Assembly: GCA_024734555.1 (NCBI GenBank)
Contig: JANPWX010000097.1
Span: 1,069,391-1,133,390 of the forward strand
Length of the DNA: 64,000 nucleotides
Direction: 5' to 3'
From: Trochalopteron elliotii
Lineage: Eukaryota; Chordata; Aves; Passeriformes; Leiothrichidae
The notes beneath the pieces were generated by a model, which saw nothing but the letters and a program-made list of their open reading frames with translations, was not told the origin of the DNA and searched no databases. Position numbers and translations under genes: made by a program. Positions 12,919-22,465 of this stretch are shown here, piece after piece; the first letter of the stretch is position 1, and every line of letters starts with the position of its first letter.

Positions 12919-13970
12919 AACTTGCAGATGCAGTCATTCAGATAGACAGCTTTCCAAAACCTTAGTCTGCATGTAGGGGTCTGGGTTAAAGAACCTTTCA
13001 TGGACATTAAAAACCAGAACAAAACACAAGTAGTAATTAATCAAAATAAAAGTGAATAGAAAACTTCCAAGTTGGTGTGAATTCTGAGACATATTCCTTA
13101 TCCAAGTCAAAATTAGAAGTTGAAATCTACTCTATTTTTGAATATCTCTCATTCAGAAAATGTCTGATGTAAATGTTTTGATTTTAAAATACACCTTTTG
13201 TATTTATATTTGCTAAAATCTTTTTTAAGAGAATTAACTGAGGAGTCGACACTGTCCCAGAAATAACTCCAAGCTGAAGAACACAATGTTTCCTTTAGTG
13301 AGGTTGAGACCTGGGGTTGAGGACATAGTGCTGCTTTCCGGATTGAGTTTCTGTATGGAGTTAGGATTTCTGTCTGAGGGGATATCTGTATGGGGATGCT
13401 GGTTCCTCACTCTGGATTGGCCACTGATGCCTTGATGAAAGTACACACACTGTAAAGAGCAAGTCCAAGCTGTCCCCATCTTAAAATGCCCTGTGCATGT
13501 GTTTTGCCCTCATGCCTCATGTTCTTTTTTATGCTGCAGTTCACCTCAAGAATGAGGACTTAGGAAACCACCTGGTCCACAGCATAGGGTCCACTCCCAA
13601 CACACAGGTCTGAACCTCTCCTGGATTTTTTCCAGGAAGAAATCCAAGTCCTTTCTGAACATACTCTAGCACTGGATTACACCTCTGTTGAGGTGGTAGA
13701 ATTATCCCAAACCTTGCAGAGTTGTCAGGGACACTCTGACAGAGAATTGTCTCTGTAGCCTCAACCCAGGTTGTACTGAACGTTTGACAAGACATATTTA
13801 AAAGGATGTGCCAGCCACACTAGATGGGCAGGTATTAGTGAGATTAGTATGTATTAGTATGTCATTGTGTAGAGGTCTACAGTGGTTTGAGGTGTATAAA
13901 TAGTTTTTAGGCATCAGAAAAATTATTCCCTGTTAAGGCAACTATGGAATGGTACACCTTTTTCCAGAGT
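12919..13970. other. non-coding unique sequence, nothing seen
   Basis: No gene or interspersed repeat recognised. A tiny tandem duplication, two copies of attagtatgt, lies at 13843-13862. Confidence 0.55.
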
Positions 13971-14012
13971 TTGATTCAAAGACCACCAAAGTTAATAGGA
14001 GTCTCAGTGTTA
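13971..14012. repeat. probable ancient palindromic repeat remnant
   Basis: The string 'tttgattcaaagaccacca' followed by 'aagttaataggagtctcag' matches the pattern gattcaaagccca-ctgaagtcaatgggagtct of an old palindromic dispersed element known from many amniote genomes. About 40 bp is preserved. The family name is unknown to me and the assignment depends on pattern recognition. Confidence 0.4.
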
Positions 14013-14659
14013 CTTGAGAGATTTCAACCTGGGTGACCAGGTGGGGCTTTTTTCTCTCTGTCTGCTTGGATGTAAATTCTACAAAACTGTGTGTCTTTTG
14101 CATAGGGAAATCTATTCTCACAGCTAAAGATCTTTTCTGTTAAAAAAGACTAGGCTTGGAAGAGGAGAAGAGGCTGGTCTGGAGAACAAAGAAAATGCTG
14201 CACTTTTTGTGGAGTTTTCAGCAGTGCAGTGAATCTTTTTCTTTAGTTAGAGTGCCTAATGTGTGGTCTATTGCACAAAGCAAAATATGGCCCTTTGCTC
14301 TCCTTTTCTAGAGAAAGCTACCTGCAAGGTATAGTGCTTCTTTGTGTTCTTGGAAATCCTGGCTGTGTATGAAATCGAACTCCAGACCATATCTTTAGTG
14401 TATAAGTAATGTGGGAATGTTAAATTTAGAGACAAGGTGGAAGGTCTTGATTTCATGCAAAGGAGGATCAAGCTGAAGTGATCCCGTGCTAATTGCTGTG
14501 ATATTGTGCAAGACACCTTGAAATTTCTCTGTAATGCCATTTTGTTCCATCAACCAAAATAAAGTTATCATGAATTCTCACAGCCATCTGCAGCATATTT
14601 TTTGATGACTGTGCATCATTGGTATGTATTCCCAGAAAATGTGAAGAATAATAATTAAT
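14013..14659. other. non-coding unique sequence, nothing seen
   Basis: No recognisable feature. A 90-codon minus-strand frame at 14268-14540 has no family resemblance. Confidence 0.55.
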
Positions 14660-14718
14660 AGGCCTGATTCCAAACTGAAGTACCTAGGAGGATTTCCATC
14701 AGCTTTAATGAGAATTGA
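14660..14718. repeat. probable ancient palindromic repeat remnant (second copy)
   Basis: Begins with 'ggcctgattccaaactgaag' and continues with a degraded 'ggatttccatcagctttaat'. This matches the ggcctgatccaaa-cccattgaag-tctttccattgacttcaat arrangement of the same palindromic family as the copy about 650 bp upstream. Both arms are partly present. Confidence 0.45.
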
Positions 14719-16295
14719 AACATGCCTTAGCTGAGCTATCTGGGGAAGGAGAAGCTTTCTAAATTACATATTTCTCTAGCTCTGCAAAAGGTTCCTTGGG
14801 GTCACTGTGTGCTCTGAGTAAAACACACATTTTCAGCCACAAACAAAAGGACTGCTCATCTCACCTGACAAGCATGTTGGCAAGGTAAGGAGGCAATAAC
14901 ATAAACCCCATCTTCTCCAGTTCTCAGACTATTTGTTCTGCAAAATCCAGAAAAAAAGGACATAGTTTGTGACATAGCCAAAGACTTAATAACTTACAAC
15001 TCCTGCAGTCCCAAAGGCCTTGAAGAAGAAATAATGCCAGTCAAGGATGCCTACTCCTTCAACAGTTTCCTGCTTTTGTAGCAAAGGAGCTACAGCCCAA
15101 AGGGATCATTTAATAGTGACTGGGGGCACAGGAGCCCTCTGTGGAAACCAGGAATAAAAGCAACAGTAGAGTCTACAGTGAGTTATCAGGCAGGATTATA
15201 GCCATATCTTCTGACGAAAGAGATGCCGATAGTAATAGGAAAGTCTAACAGAAAAGAGAAGACCTGTGTCTATTCCTCACACAGAAACTAAGAGATGTTA
15301 TGGCAATGGGCAGGAGAATTCAGTCTCAACACATGCCTAAATTGAACTAATTCCATCTGCCTTACCAGCAGTAGTTGTGTGCTCCCTCAGCGAGCAGCAG
15401 GGACGGAAAATTTGGCAAGATTTCTCCCTCCCTCTGTTCATCCCACCAAGGTTGCCTCAGTCTCTTCCACACTCATTTGCAAATAGCCAGCTCCCCTGAA
15501 AGCCTCAAGTGTGTCTAGACATTGGCTAATTCCTTCCCTTGTGCCAGCTGGGTGACATCAGCATACTGAATATTGCTACAGATCTCTGCACAAGCCAGGT
15601 CTCTTGGCACACATTATCACACGCCTTTCCCATACTAGTTTGCTGCTGGAATCTCTGCAGATATAGGAATGCTGCCAAGGGCTACCTGTTAGGGTCTCTC
15701 TGGAGCGTGAAGGTGACAGTTTCAGAGAGCAAATCTGTGCACTCCTGGGAGACTTTGAGTAAGTATTCAAACCTCATGGTCATGGCTATCCTCCTCAAGG
15801 AACCACTATGGATTCTGTTTCTTTATCTGTACTTAGTGGGAGTTAATCTAGATGTTCCAAACTTTTCATATCACTATTAAATTCCTTTTGAGGTCTATAA
15901 GCTTTCCCGTCCAAGTAAACCAGAGGATTCAGGAAGTTACCACTTTGCCCAGCAGGAAATTCAGTGATCTCCTGCCACCTGGCTGATTGCTTACCACTGC
16001 ACAAGGCTGTCAGCATCAAACAGGGTGCTGAATGCTTGCTTCCTAAAAGATATTCCAAGTTCAATGACATTTTCATTCTCTATTATACATAAAAGAAACA
16101 AAAGATCTTGTCAGAGTAAAGCCATTTACTGCATACTCAGAAATACCTTTAATTGCTGCATGGCACTTAAATACTTAGAAAATCTTGAGATCAATAGATT
16201 GATATTACTGAGTCATCTGTCTCCCACCTATTCAACTGTTCATGCTCAGCATTGTAATTATCTCAGCACCTATAAATTGGGAGTTAGGAGTATCA
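14719..16295. other. non-coding unique sequence, nothing seen
   Basis: No gene or repeat recognised. A 113-codon plus-strand frame (15539-15880) overlaps a minus-strand frame and has no similarity I can name. Confidence 0.55.
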
Positions 16296-16515
16296 GAAAA
16301 TCATAGTCACAGAATGGTTCTGGTTCGGAAGGGACCACTGGAGGTCAACTATTCCAACCTCCCTGCTCAAGCATGATACCCTAGAGCACACTACTCAGGA
16401 TTGTGTCCAGACAGCTTTTGAATATCTCCAGACACAGACACTATGACTTCTTTGGGCAACATGCTCCAATGCTCAGTCACCCTAACAAGAAAGAAGCTCT
16501 TCCTCATGTCCAGAA
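16296..16515 (-). mobile_element. CR1 LINE 3' end, 5'-truncated copy
   Basis: Minus-strand CR1 copy. Read on the plus strand it begins with the reverse complement of the terminal octamer repeat ('aatcatagtcacagaatgg') and continues 'ggaagggaccactggaggtc', 'tccaacctccctgctcaa', 'caggattgtgtccagacagc', 'gaatatctccag' and 'aagctcttcctcatgtccag'. These are the standard order of the CR1 3' UTR and ORF2 C-terminal coding end. The 5' end is truncated at about 16515, the usual fate of target-primed reverse transcription. Moderately diverged; not functional. Confidence 0.9.
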
Positions 16516-17340
16516 TACCAAAATGATGTTGCCATCCCTTTTCCTGAGTAAGGCTGTTCTAGACATCTTTGCTTGCAAAGTGCAGCAAGGAGAATGCTGC
16601 AGAGGGGAAATGCTTGGGAGAAAGGTCATCAGTTTTCACAGTCATGGGGTGAGTCTCTGCCCTTCTGCTGATCCGATAAAGACTGCCTTGTTTTCCAGGA
16701 GATTCTGTTCAGGCAATACCTGCAGCACTTGTATGTTACACAGGAAAATGGAACTTGCCACTGTCTGCTCAGCACATTGATCTGTCTTTTAGTCTGATGT
16801 CCTGGCTGCAAACATTGACAATATTCAAACCTTTCAAAGATGAAAGATCCCCACAATGTGGATCCTCACCAGTTGTGCAACAGTGCATAATGAGATAAAA
16901 TCTCCCAGCTGATCACCTACCTGGTCAATTGATGCCTTGGAGCATGAGATTTAATTGCCTTTAACATTGTCTGTAGTTTAAGAAAGTATACTTTGTAGAA
17001 ATTATTTCAGCTTTGATCTTGCTCCACACTGAGAAGTGGTAGACACTAGCAACAGAAACACCATTCAAACACCAACTTCTGAGGGGAGTTAATTACATTT
17101 TAAATGTAGACCATTTTAGTCAAATAAGTAAAAGCTGACTTATGCATCCATGTAACAATAAAAAAAGACTTCATACCATCTTCTGCACCATTACACCAAC
17201 CAAAAGTCACACATACAGATGACTGAACACTGCAGTTTACAGTATTAATAAGATTTTTCTCCCTTCCTTTTTTTCATATCAGGTTCTCTACCCTGGTTAT
17301 CCAAAATCTCCAAAGTAATATATTTTAACAAGCAAAATTA
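16516..17340. other. non-coding unique sequence, nothing seen
   Basis: No gene or repeat recognised beyond the CR1 boundary. Some CR1-like signal may extend to about 16560 but cannot be separated from chance. Confidence 0.5.
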
Positions 17341-17385
17341 GGCAGATGTATCATCCACAGTGGGATTTGAACCCATTGTCACTGG
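17341..17385 (-). repeat. possible tRNA-derived SINE remnant (B-box-like)
   Basis: On the minus strand the segment at 17353-17363 reads GGTTCAAATCC, a perfect Pol III B-box consensus (GGTTCRANTCC), flanked by short complementary bases (tggg/ccca). No A-box or cloverleaf can be drawn upstream on that strand, so this is not a tRNA gene. It could be a MIR-type SINE trace or chance. Confidence 0.25.
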
Positions 17386-17504
17386 GGAGAAAGCTGCAAT
17401 TTAATAGATGGAGATGTCAAACCATGTTATAGAAGCTCTTGTGACTGCATATTTATCACAGTGTCATAGAGGTCCCTGGCAAACTGAAAGATTTCACTGT
17501 TTAT

Positions 17505-17745
17505 TCGCAGTGAAGACACTTAATTAATGACTAGGCCTAATCAGCCTGTTTTATTATTTACAGGGATTCCAACATGGCTTAGCTCAACTGATATGCAAAC
17601 AAACCAGCCTCAGCCTACTCTAATTAATAATTCTGAACCAGACTCACAGAGTGGCACTGTCAAGTAGCTCTTTGGTGATTTACAACACCTCCTCTGTGAG
17701 ATTCACATTGCTGCATGCAAATGAGCTGCCACCCCTGTGAATCCT
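17505..17745. promoter_or_regulatory. candidate enhancer-like motif cluster
   Basis: A 240-bp block dense in developmental transcription-factor core motifs: TTAATTAAT at 17520-17528, TAATTAATAATT at 17621-17632, an octamer-like ATGCAAAC near 17592 adjoining a forkhead-like AAACAAACC, and a perfect octamer ATGCAAAT at 17715-17722. Composition is balanced and no repeat is recognised. In AT-rich DNA such motifs arise by chance, so this is an inference from density only. Evolutionary conservation cannot be judged from one sequence. Confidence 0.25.
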
Positions 17746-18289
17746 TCATTTTAAAATACAATGTGCTGTCTTGTTGACTACAGGGATGCCCTTATCTTCA
17801 CACATGACTTAATGGAGACAAATGTCTGACTTGGGCAGGTTTGTGGAAACATTCATGGACACACACCTACATAGGATGTCATTTCAGAAATGTTTAGGAG
17901 GTGAGGAAGAAAAATCCCCTTTTGCCTCTGGCACAGTTACTGCTGCTGAATTCTTCCACCAAGTTGTCAGCCTCAACTTTCCCAAAAAAGGGAGAGATTA
18001 TCAATTGTCTTGCACGTGCTAAATTATCTTCTATTGCTGATAAGTAGATGAAAGGCAAGAAAAATTTGTCAGAGAGGTGGAAAGATGTTATGAAATAGGT
18101 TGATTCCAATGTCACACATAGGTACTGGTTGATCTCACTGGATGATTACATAGTGATCTGAAGATGAAAAGAAACAGATTTTCTTTTCCAGGAAGTTAGG
18201 GAAAAATCGCCATAAAAATAAAAATAGGAATTAACAGGGAGTCATTTGCATCTACAAGTGATTGGAGAATGTTTCACATTTTTAGGTGG
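17746..18289. other. non-coding unique sequence, nothing seen
   Basis: Short overlapping frames only. No repeat or RNA gene recognised. Confidence 0.55.
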
Positions 18290-18405
18290 ATTTTGTATTC
18301 ATAGTGGAGAAACTGAGGAAAAGAGAAGGTCAGAGAAAGTCAGGAAGATATGCTACCAGCTGGGGTTGGCAGCAGTGGATTCATACCAGCAGACCTCATT
18401 TTCTC
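18290..18405 (-). repeat. probable MIR SINE remnant
   Basis: Contains 'tggagaaactgagg' followed at the right spacing by 'ccagctggggttggcagcag' and 'tggattcataccagcagacc'. These correspond to the MIR blocks gaggaaactgagg, cacagctggrattggcag and gggattcgaacccaggtct. In this orientation the tRNA-like head lies on the minus strand. About 115 bp is preserved with small deletions. MIR is an ancient amniote tRNA-derived SINE, so strong divergence is expected. Confidence 0.55.
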
Positions 18406-18954
18406 TGAAAAAGACTTCTAAATACAGAGGGAAAACATTATGAGTGAAGCAATATAAGCCAGATGAAAATAGCTCATGAGTGTGACTCATCTCACTTGTG
18501 ACTGCTGTCCTATTCCATTGTGAGCCACACTTGAGAAGCACTGTGAGGCAGCACATCAGGAAGAGAAAAGATCTCCCTCAAACCTATTAACTGAAATGCA
18601 AACCCAGTAGTACTTTGCACCGGCCATGTTTGTTCAGCTCACAGGGAATGCATGTGGGCTTGGGTCTAAAAGACGGAAATTCTCTACCAGAGGCACATAT
18701 GCACATTCCTGTGTTTTGCTAAGGGTGTAAATGTTCCCAGGAAAAGCTGGCTTGAATGCAAGGACATTAAATTGCTAATGCAAAATAAACCACCTATTAC
18801 ACCATATGCAGTATGCAGCTTCCCTGCCCTGGAAGGCAGGAAGCTCTGCAGCTCACAGAGGGCAGGTGTTTCTCCAGGCTCCACGTTGCACCAGGCACCT
18901 TCACAAAGATGATCCTGAAAGGGAGGAATTATCAAAGGCTCACTGTCAGTTTGG
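18406..18954. other. non-coding unique sequence, nothing seen
   Basis: No feature recognised. A 99-codon minus-strand frame (18684-18983) overlaps the next CR1 fragment and is not a gene candidate. Confidence 0.55.
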
Positions 18955-19340
18955 AATAGTGCTCCCTGTGCTGGTGCCACCAAGGTGTTTCCTATTCAAT
19001 AATCTCATTAATGAGATGGATAATGGAATGGACTGAGTTTATTAAACATAGGAATGATGCAAGCTTGGGAGAAGCTGCAACACAGTGGAGTACAGGATGA
19101 AAGCTCAAATTTATCATGACAAATTGGAGAAATGGTCTGAGAAAGAAAAAAAAATCAATTAAGTCACTAAAAGTAAGTGTGGAGTGCTACATTTAGAGCA
19201 TTGTACAGAAATAATGTACCACACTAGTACAAGGTAGGAAATTAATTTCTCTGCAGTCGTTCCACAGAAAAAGATCTGGTCCTTATAGTAGACTGAAAAT
19301 GAGGCAATATTAGCTGCAGGGGCAAAAATAAAAAGAGGAA
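18955..19340 (+). mobile_element. ancient CR1 LINE fragment, reverse-transcriptase core (YADD region)
   Basis: Plus-strand CR1 ORF2 remnant. The DNA series 'ctattcaataatctcatt', 'aatgagatggataatgga', 'gatgcaagcttgggag', 'ggagaaatggtctgag', 'gagtgctacattta' and 'cagaaaaagatctggtcctt' follows the CR1 order coding FN-IFINDLDDG, FADDTKLG, LEKW, VLHL and AEKDLGV. The motif-C ADD codons are degraded (gaatgatgcaagc). An internal A-rich insertion follows near 19145. Non-functional, and of an old family like the 2.3-3.3 kb copy. The two could be pieces of separate insertions, since both lack 3' tails. Confidence 0.75.
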
Positions 19341-21134
19341 AGGAGAGGGTCATGCCTTTCTAACCTCAAACTGCTAATGATTCCAGGCCTTTTGTCCAGA
19401 AGATAGAGCATTATTTGGGAAAGACTCTCATGTGTCACTGAAAACCTCCTTTGTTTGTGCTATTGATGGCACAGTAGGGGTGGTTTTCTAGAACATATTA
19501 GATGGACTGAAATACCCCACAAGAGCCAAGGGATAGCAGTGAAAGATAACTTGTAAGATGAAGGTGTTGAACAAAATTACAAATTGCAACAACATGAGAA
19601 AAAAGACAAAAATAAAGAATGAGGAATCTATCTATACATACAATGTTATTTTTATTCAGAGGCTCAGAAACACTTATAATAAAATATGTGAAAAGCTTTG
19701 GGGTTTCTGGGATTTTTAAATAGATTTTTCCATTAGTCAACTTATGGACAGAGTTTCCTTAGATTTAGAAAGGAAACAGGGCATAGCTGGATAAAGCAGA
19801 CAGGCAAATGGACAATTTATCAAAATGTTATTCACTCAAATAGATAAAAATTATTAATTTGTAACCTGGCTATTAAGAACTGTCAAGCCTCAAGTCAGGT
19901 TGGCAATTCTCAAGTTTGAAAATGCAATTTGTAGTCTGCAACATTAAATTAAAAAGTCCTCCTTTGTGTCAGTCTTCACTAGTGTTTGTAGATGTAGCAA
20001 GGACTTCCAGCATCAGTGAGCCACCTTCTCAGTTATTATTCTTCTTCGCCTGAAATAAGGTTGAGAAGGAAGCAGAAATGCAAAGATATCTCTTCTGCTT
20101 GAGGTTTTTGATATTCTGACACACTGCAGAGGTCTGCCTAAACCCCCAGTCAAACTCATGGTCTGCCGCACTCACATTATGGTCCCTGGACACAGCTCTG
20201 TTCCTCTGAGAAGGAACAGAGAGGACCTGAGAGGGTGACATGGACATTTCTCTCTGTCAGGGATGTCCCATATCCAGGGTGTAGAAATAGAGTGCCAAAA
20301 CATTCCTGTTGTTTGTTGTGAAGAGGTAAATAACCATAGGTCTTCCAAATCCAGTGACAAAGGCAGTTCCACAGGTACCATGTACACTGGATGAGGGGGA
20401 GAGTAAAGAAGGAAAGAGGGAGCCTTTCTCCTGCATAACTTTGTGATGGGTCCTCCTACAACCTGGTGAGTTGTCTTTAGTAAAGGTTTGGGCTGTCAAT
20501 GGACTCAGCAATTCCTCTAGCATAGCTGGCAAATGATTTATCTCTAGGTATATAGATTAGGTAGAGAGTCGCAATATCAACATAGCTTGCATTTGTAAGA
20601 TCTGCAATTATATTTTAAACATGTTTAGGGTCCTTGCTGGGTGTTAGTGTCAAGATTTGAATGCATAATTTTAAAAAACCAAATTATTTCATTTTTATAC
20701 ACAAAAGACAACAAACAAGGTGATAACAAGCACTTTTCCACACTGTGCAAAACGTGGCATGGCAGCTCTAGATCATGCTAGCTTTTGCAGGAACTCTGGG
20801 AGCTTTTAATGCTTCACAGAAAGGCAAAACCCTTTGGTGTGTGCAGGGATGACTCCTTCTTTGGGAATAATGGGTCTAGCTCCACCCAGTGCTTTATAAA
20901 ATTCTCTAAAATCTTTTTTATCCATTTTGCTCTAAGAGTGTTTAATGTTAACATGTGTTTAACGCACATACTAAGTATCAGCTCAAATGCTGTTTAGCTG
21001 GTGGAGATCTCAGCATAAAATTTTTGTTGTAGGTGTGTTTTCATGCATGTTTCCACAAACAGTTGTGCAAATAACACAATGAAAATTCAAGTGAAAACTA
21101 TTGCATGAAACAAGAATAAGAAATGTAAGGTTAC
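19341..21134. other. non-coding unique sequence, nothing seen
   Basis: No repeat or gene recognised. Several minus-strand frames at 20029-20532 overlap each other and show no family resemblance. Confidence 0.55.
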
Positions 21135-21187
21135 TGAGTATTTGCAACTTCTAATACTTAGATAATATTAGAAGTTACAAATACTCA
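21135..21187. repeat. short near-perfect inverted repeat (hairpin)
   Basis: Arms 21135-21156 and 21166-21187 are complementary over 22 bp with one mismatch (C at 21145 opposite A at 21177). The loop is 9 nt (cttagataa). On minus-strand RNA the mismatch becomes a G:U wobble, so the stem would be fully paired. There is no T-run or Rho-independent context, and this is not a bacterial terminator. Origin unknown: it may be a foldback-element remnant or a small-RNA-like hairpin, though the stem is shorter than a usual microRNA precursor. Confidence 0.85.
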
Positions 21188-22131
21188 CTTGTTATACATT
21201 GAAAAATGGAAAAATTAACTTGAAAAGATTGCTATAACTTTTTCCACCGAGACCACAGACAATAATTTCAGAATGAGGTTCCCTGCCAAAGAAACTGGTG
21301 CAACCACACAAGATTTAATAAAGCTCTTCCACTTAGAACCAGCAGGCTTATGTATGCTGGAGGAAGTGGTGAGGTAAAGAACAATTATTCTTAGATCTTA
21401 TGCAATTTTCTACATGAAAATCCAGGTTCTAGGTCCTCACACAGACAAGAAAGCTCTGCATGAAAATACCCTCTTGTAGAATTTAATTCAATATATCAAG
21501 TATCACGATCCCTTTTTCCTCCCAGGCTGTTACATATCTGATATGATATGCAGATATACAAATATATGTATGTAATAAATAGGACAGTTGCCATTAAAAT
21601 ATATTATCTGATTATAGTAAATGTTAACTTCCAGGGAAAAATCATATTTAGTAACATACTAGTTAAAATATGTAATGCAGTTTCCAAAAATAAATGGACA
21701 CTGAATCTACAGGAAATTCTGAGTTAAGGGGTTTTCTCTCTCAATCTTTAAAATTCAGTTACTCTTTTATACATAAAATTCAATATTATTATGAAAAGAA
21801 AAATTACATAGCAACCACAACTGAGACTGTATCAATTCTGTATTCTACTTTTCTCTGCAATGCATGATTATAGTTGCATGATTATGCTTAATCATTCCTA
21901 AAGAAATACTGTCTTAAAAGTTACATTCTTACAGAACCTTTCAAAATTGCCTATGTAAAAATACTAAAAATAATCACCCAATGAAATGACTGTATCCACA
22001 TAATCCCACAAAGGATAATAATGCATAAAATGGCTGGTGAAATCACAAGACGAATTTGAGAATTCATTTCACAAAGATTAAAAAAAGACAATGATAATTT
22101 ACGTTTGTTCTTTCAAATGTAGCAAATACCT
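21188..22131. other. AT-rich non-coding sequence
   Basis: Strongly AT-rich, no coding potential. A small imperfect tandem duplication, two 14-nt copies starting tgcatgattat, lies at 21861-21888. Confidence 0.6.
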
Positions 22132-22413
22132 TTATTTTTTATGTGATTGATGACAATTTAAATGTAATTTCTCAACTACCCATAATGAACCGTGCGATGT
22201 CTGGCTGTCCTTTGGAGGCGTTGCCCAGAGGATAGGAAGGACTGAGCAGCAAAGCTTGAGCCAGAGGCAGAATCCCTGAGGAAACCTTGTTCTCTGAGGG
22301 AACAGCTCCTGATGACATGCCAAAGAGCAGAGTCCGCAAAGTGGTATTAGCAGAGTGCAGGCAGCTTCCAGAGTTGGCAGAGGAATCACAGAGTAAGATC
22401 AAGAAGGTTTGAA
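22132..22413. other. GC-richer segment with a weak minus-strand open block
   Basis: Local composition rises above the surrounding AT-rich sequence. A minus-strand frame (22172-22402) stays open for 76 codons with balanced codon composition. It ends about 35-40 bp before an AATAAA on the same strand. I do not recognise the product and list it only as a finding. No RNA gene or repeat recognised. Confidence 0.4.
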
Positions 22414-22465
22414 AGTGGGGGGCCAGGAGGGAGGAGCAAGCAGGGGGAAGAGGGAGGAAAGAGCA
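22414..22465 (+). repeat. G-rich purine tract with quadruplex potential
   Basis: Plus-strand G-runs at 22417-22422 (six), 22429-22431 (three), 22443-22447 (five) and 22452-22454 (three), separated by 6, 11 and 4 nt. This fits a relaxed G-quadruplex pattern (one loop is longer than 7 nt). On the minus strand it reads as a long polypyrimidine stretch. Function unknown. Confidence 0.6.

Noticed and set aside
17341..17430. tRNA gene on the minus strand
   Set aside because: Only a B-box and partial T-arm are present. No acceptor stem, D-arm or anticodon arm can be paired.
21135..21187. Rho-independent terminator
   Set aside because: The sequence is vertebrate, and the stem is AT-rich with no following T-run.
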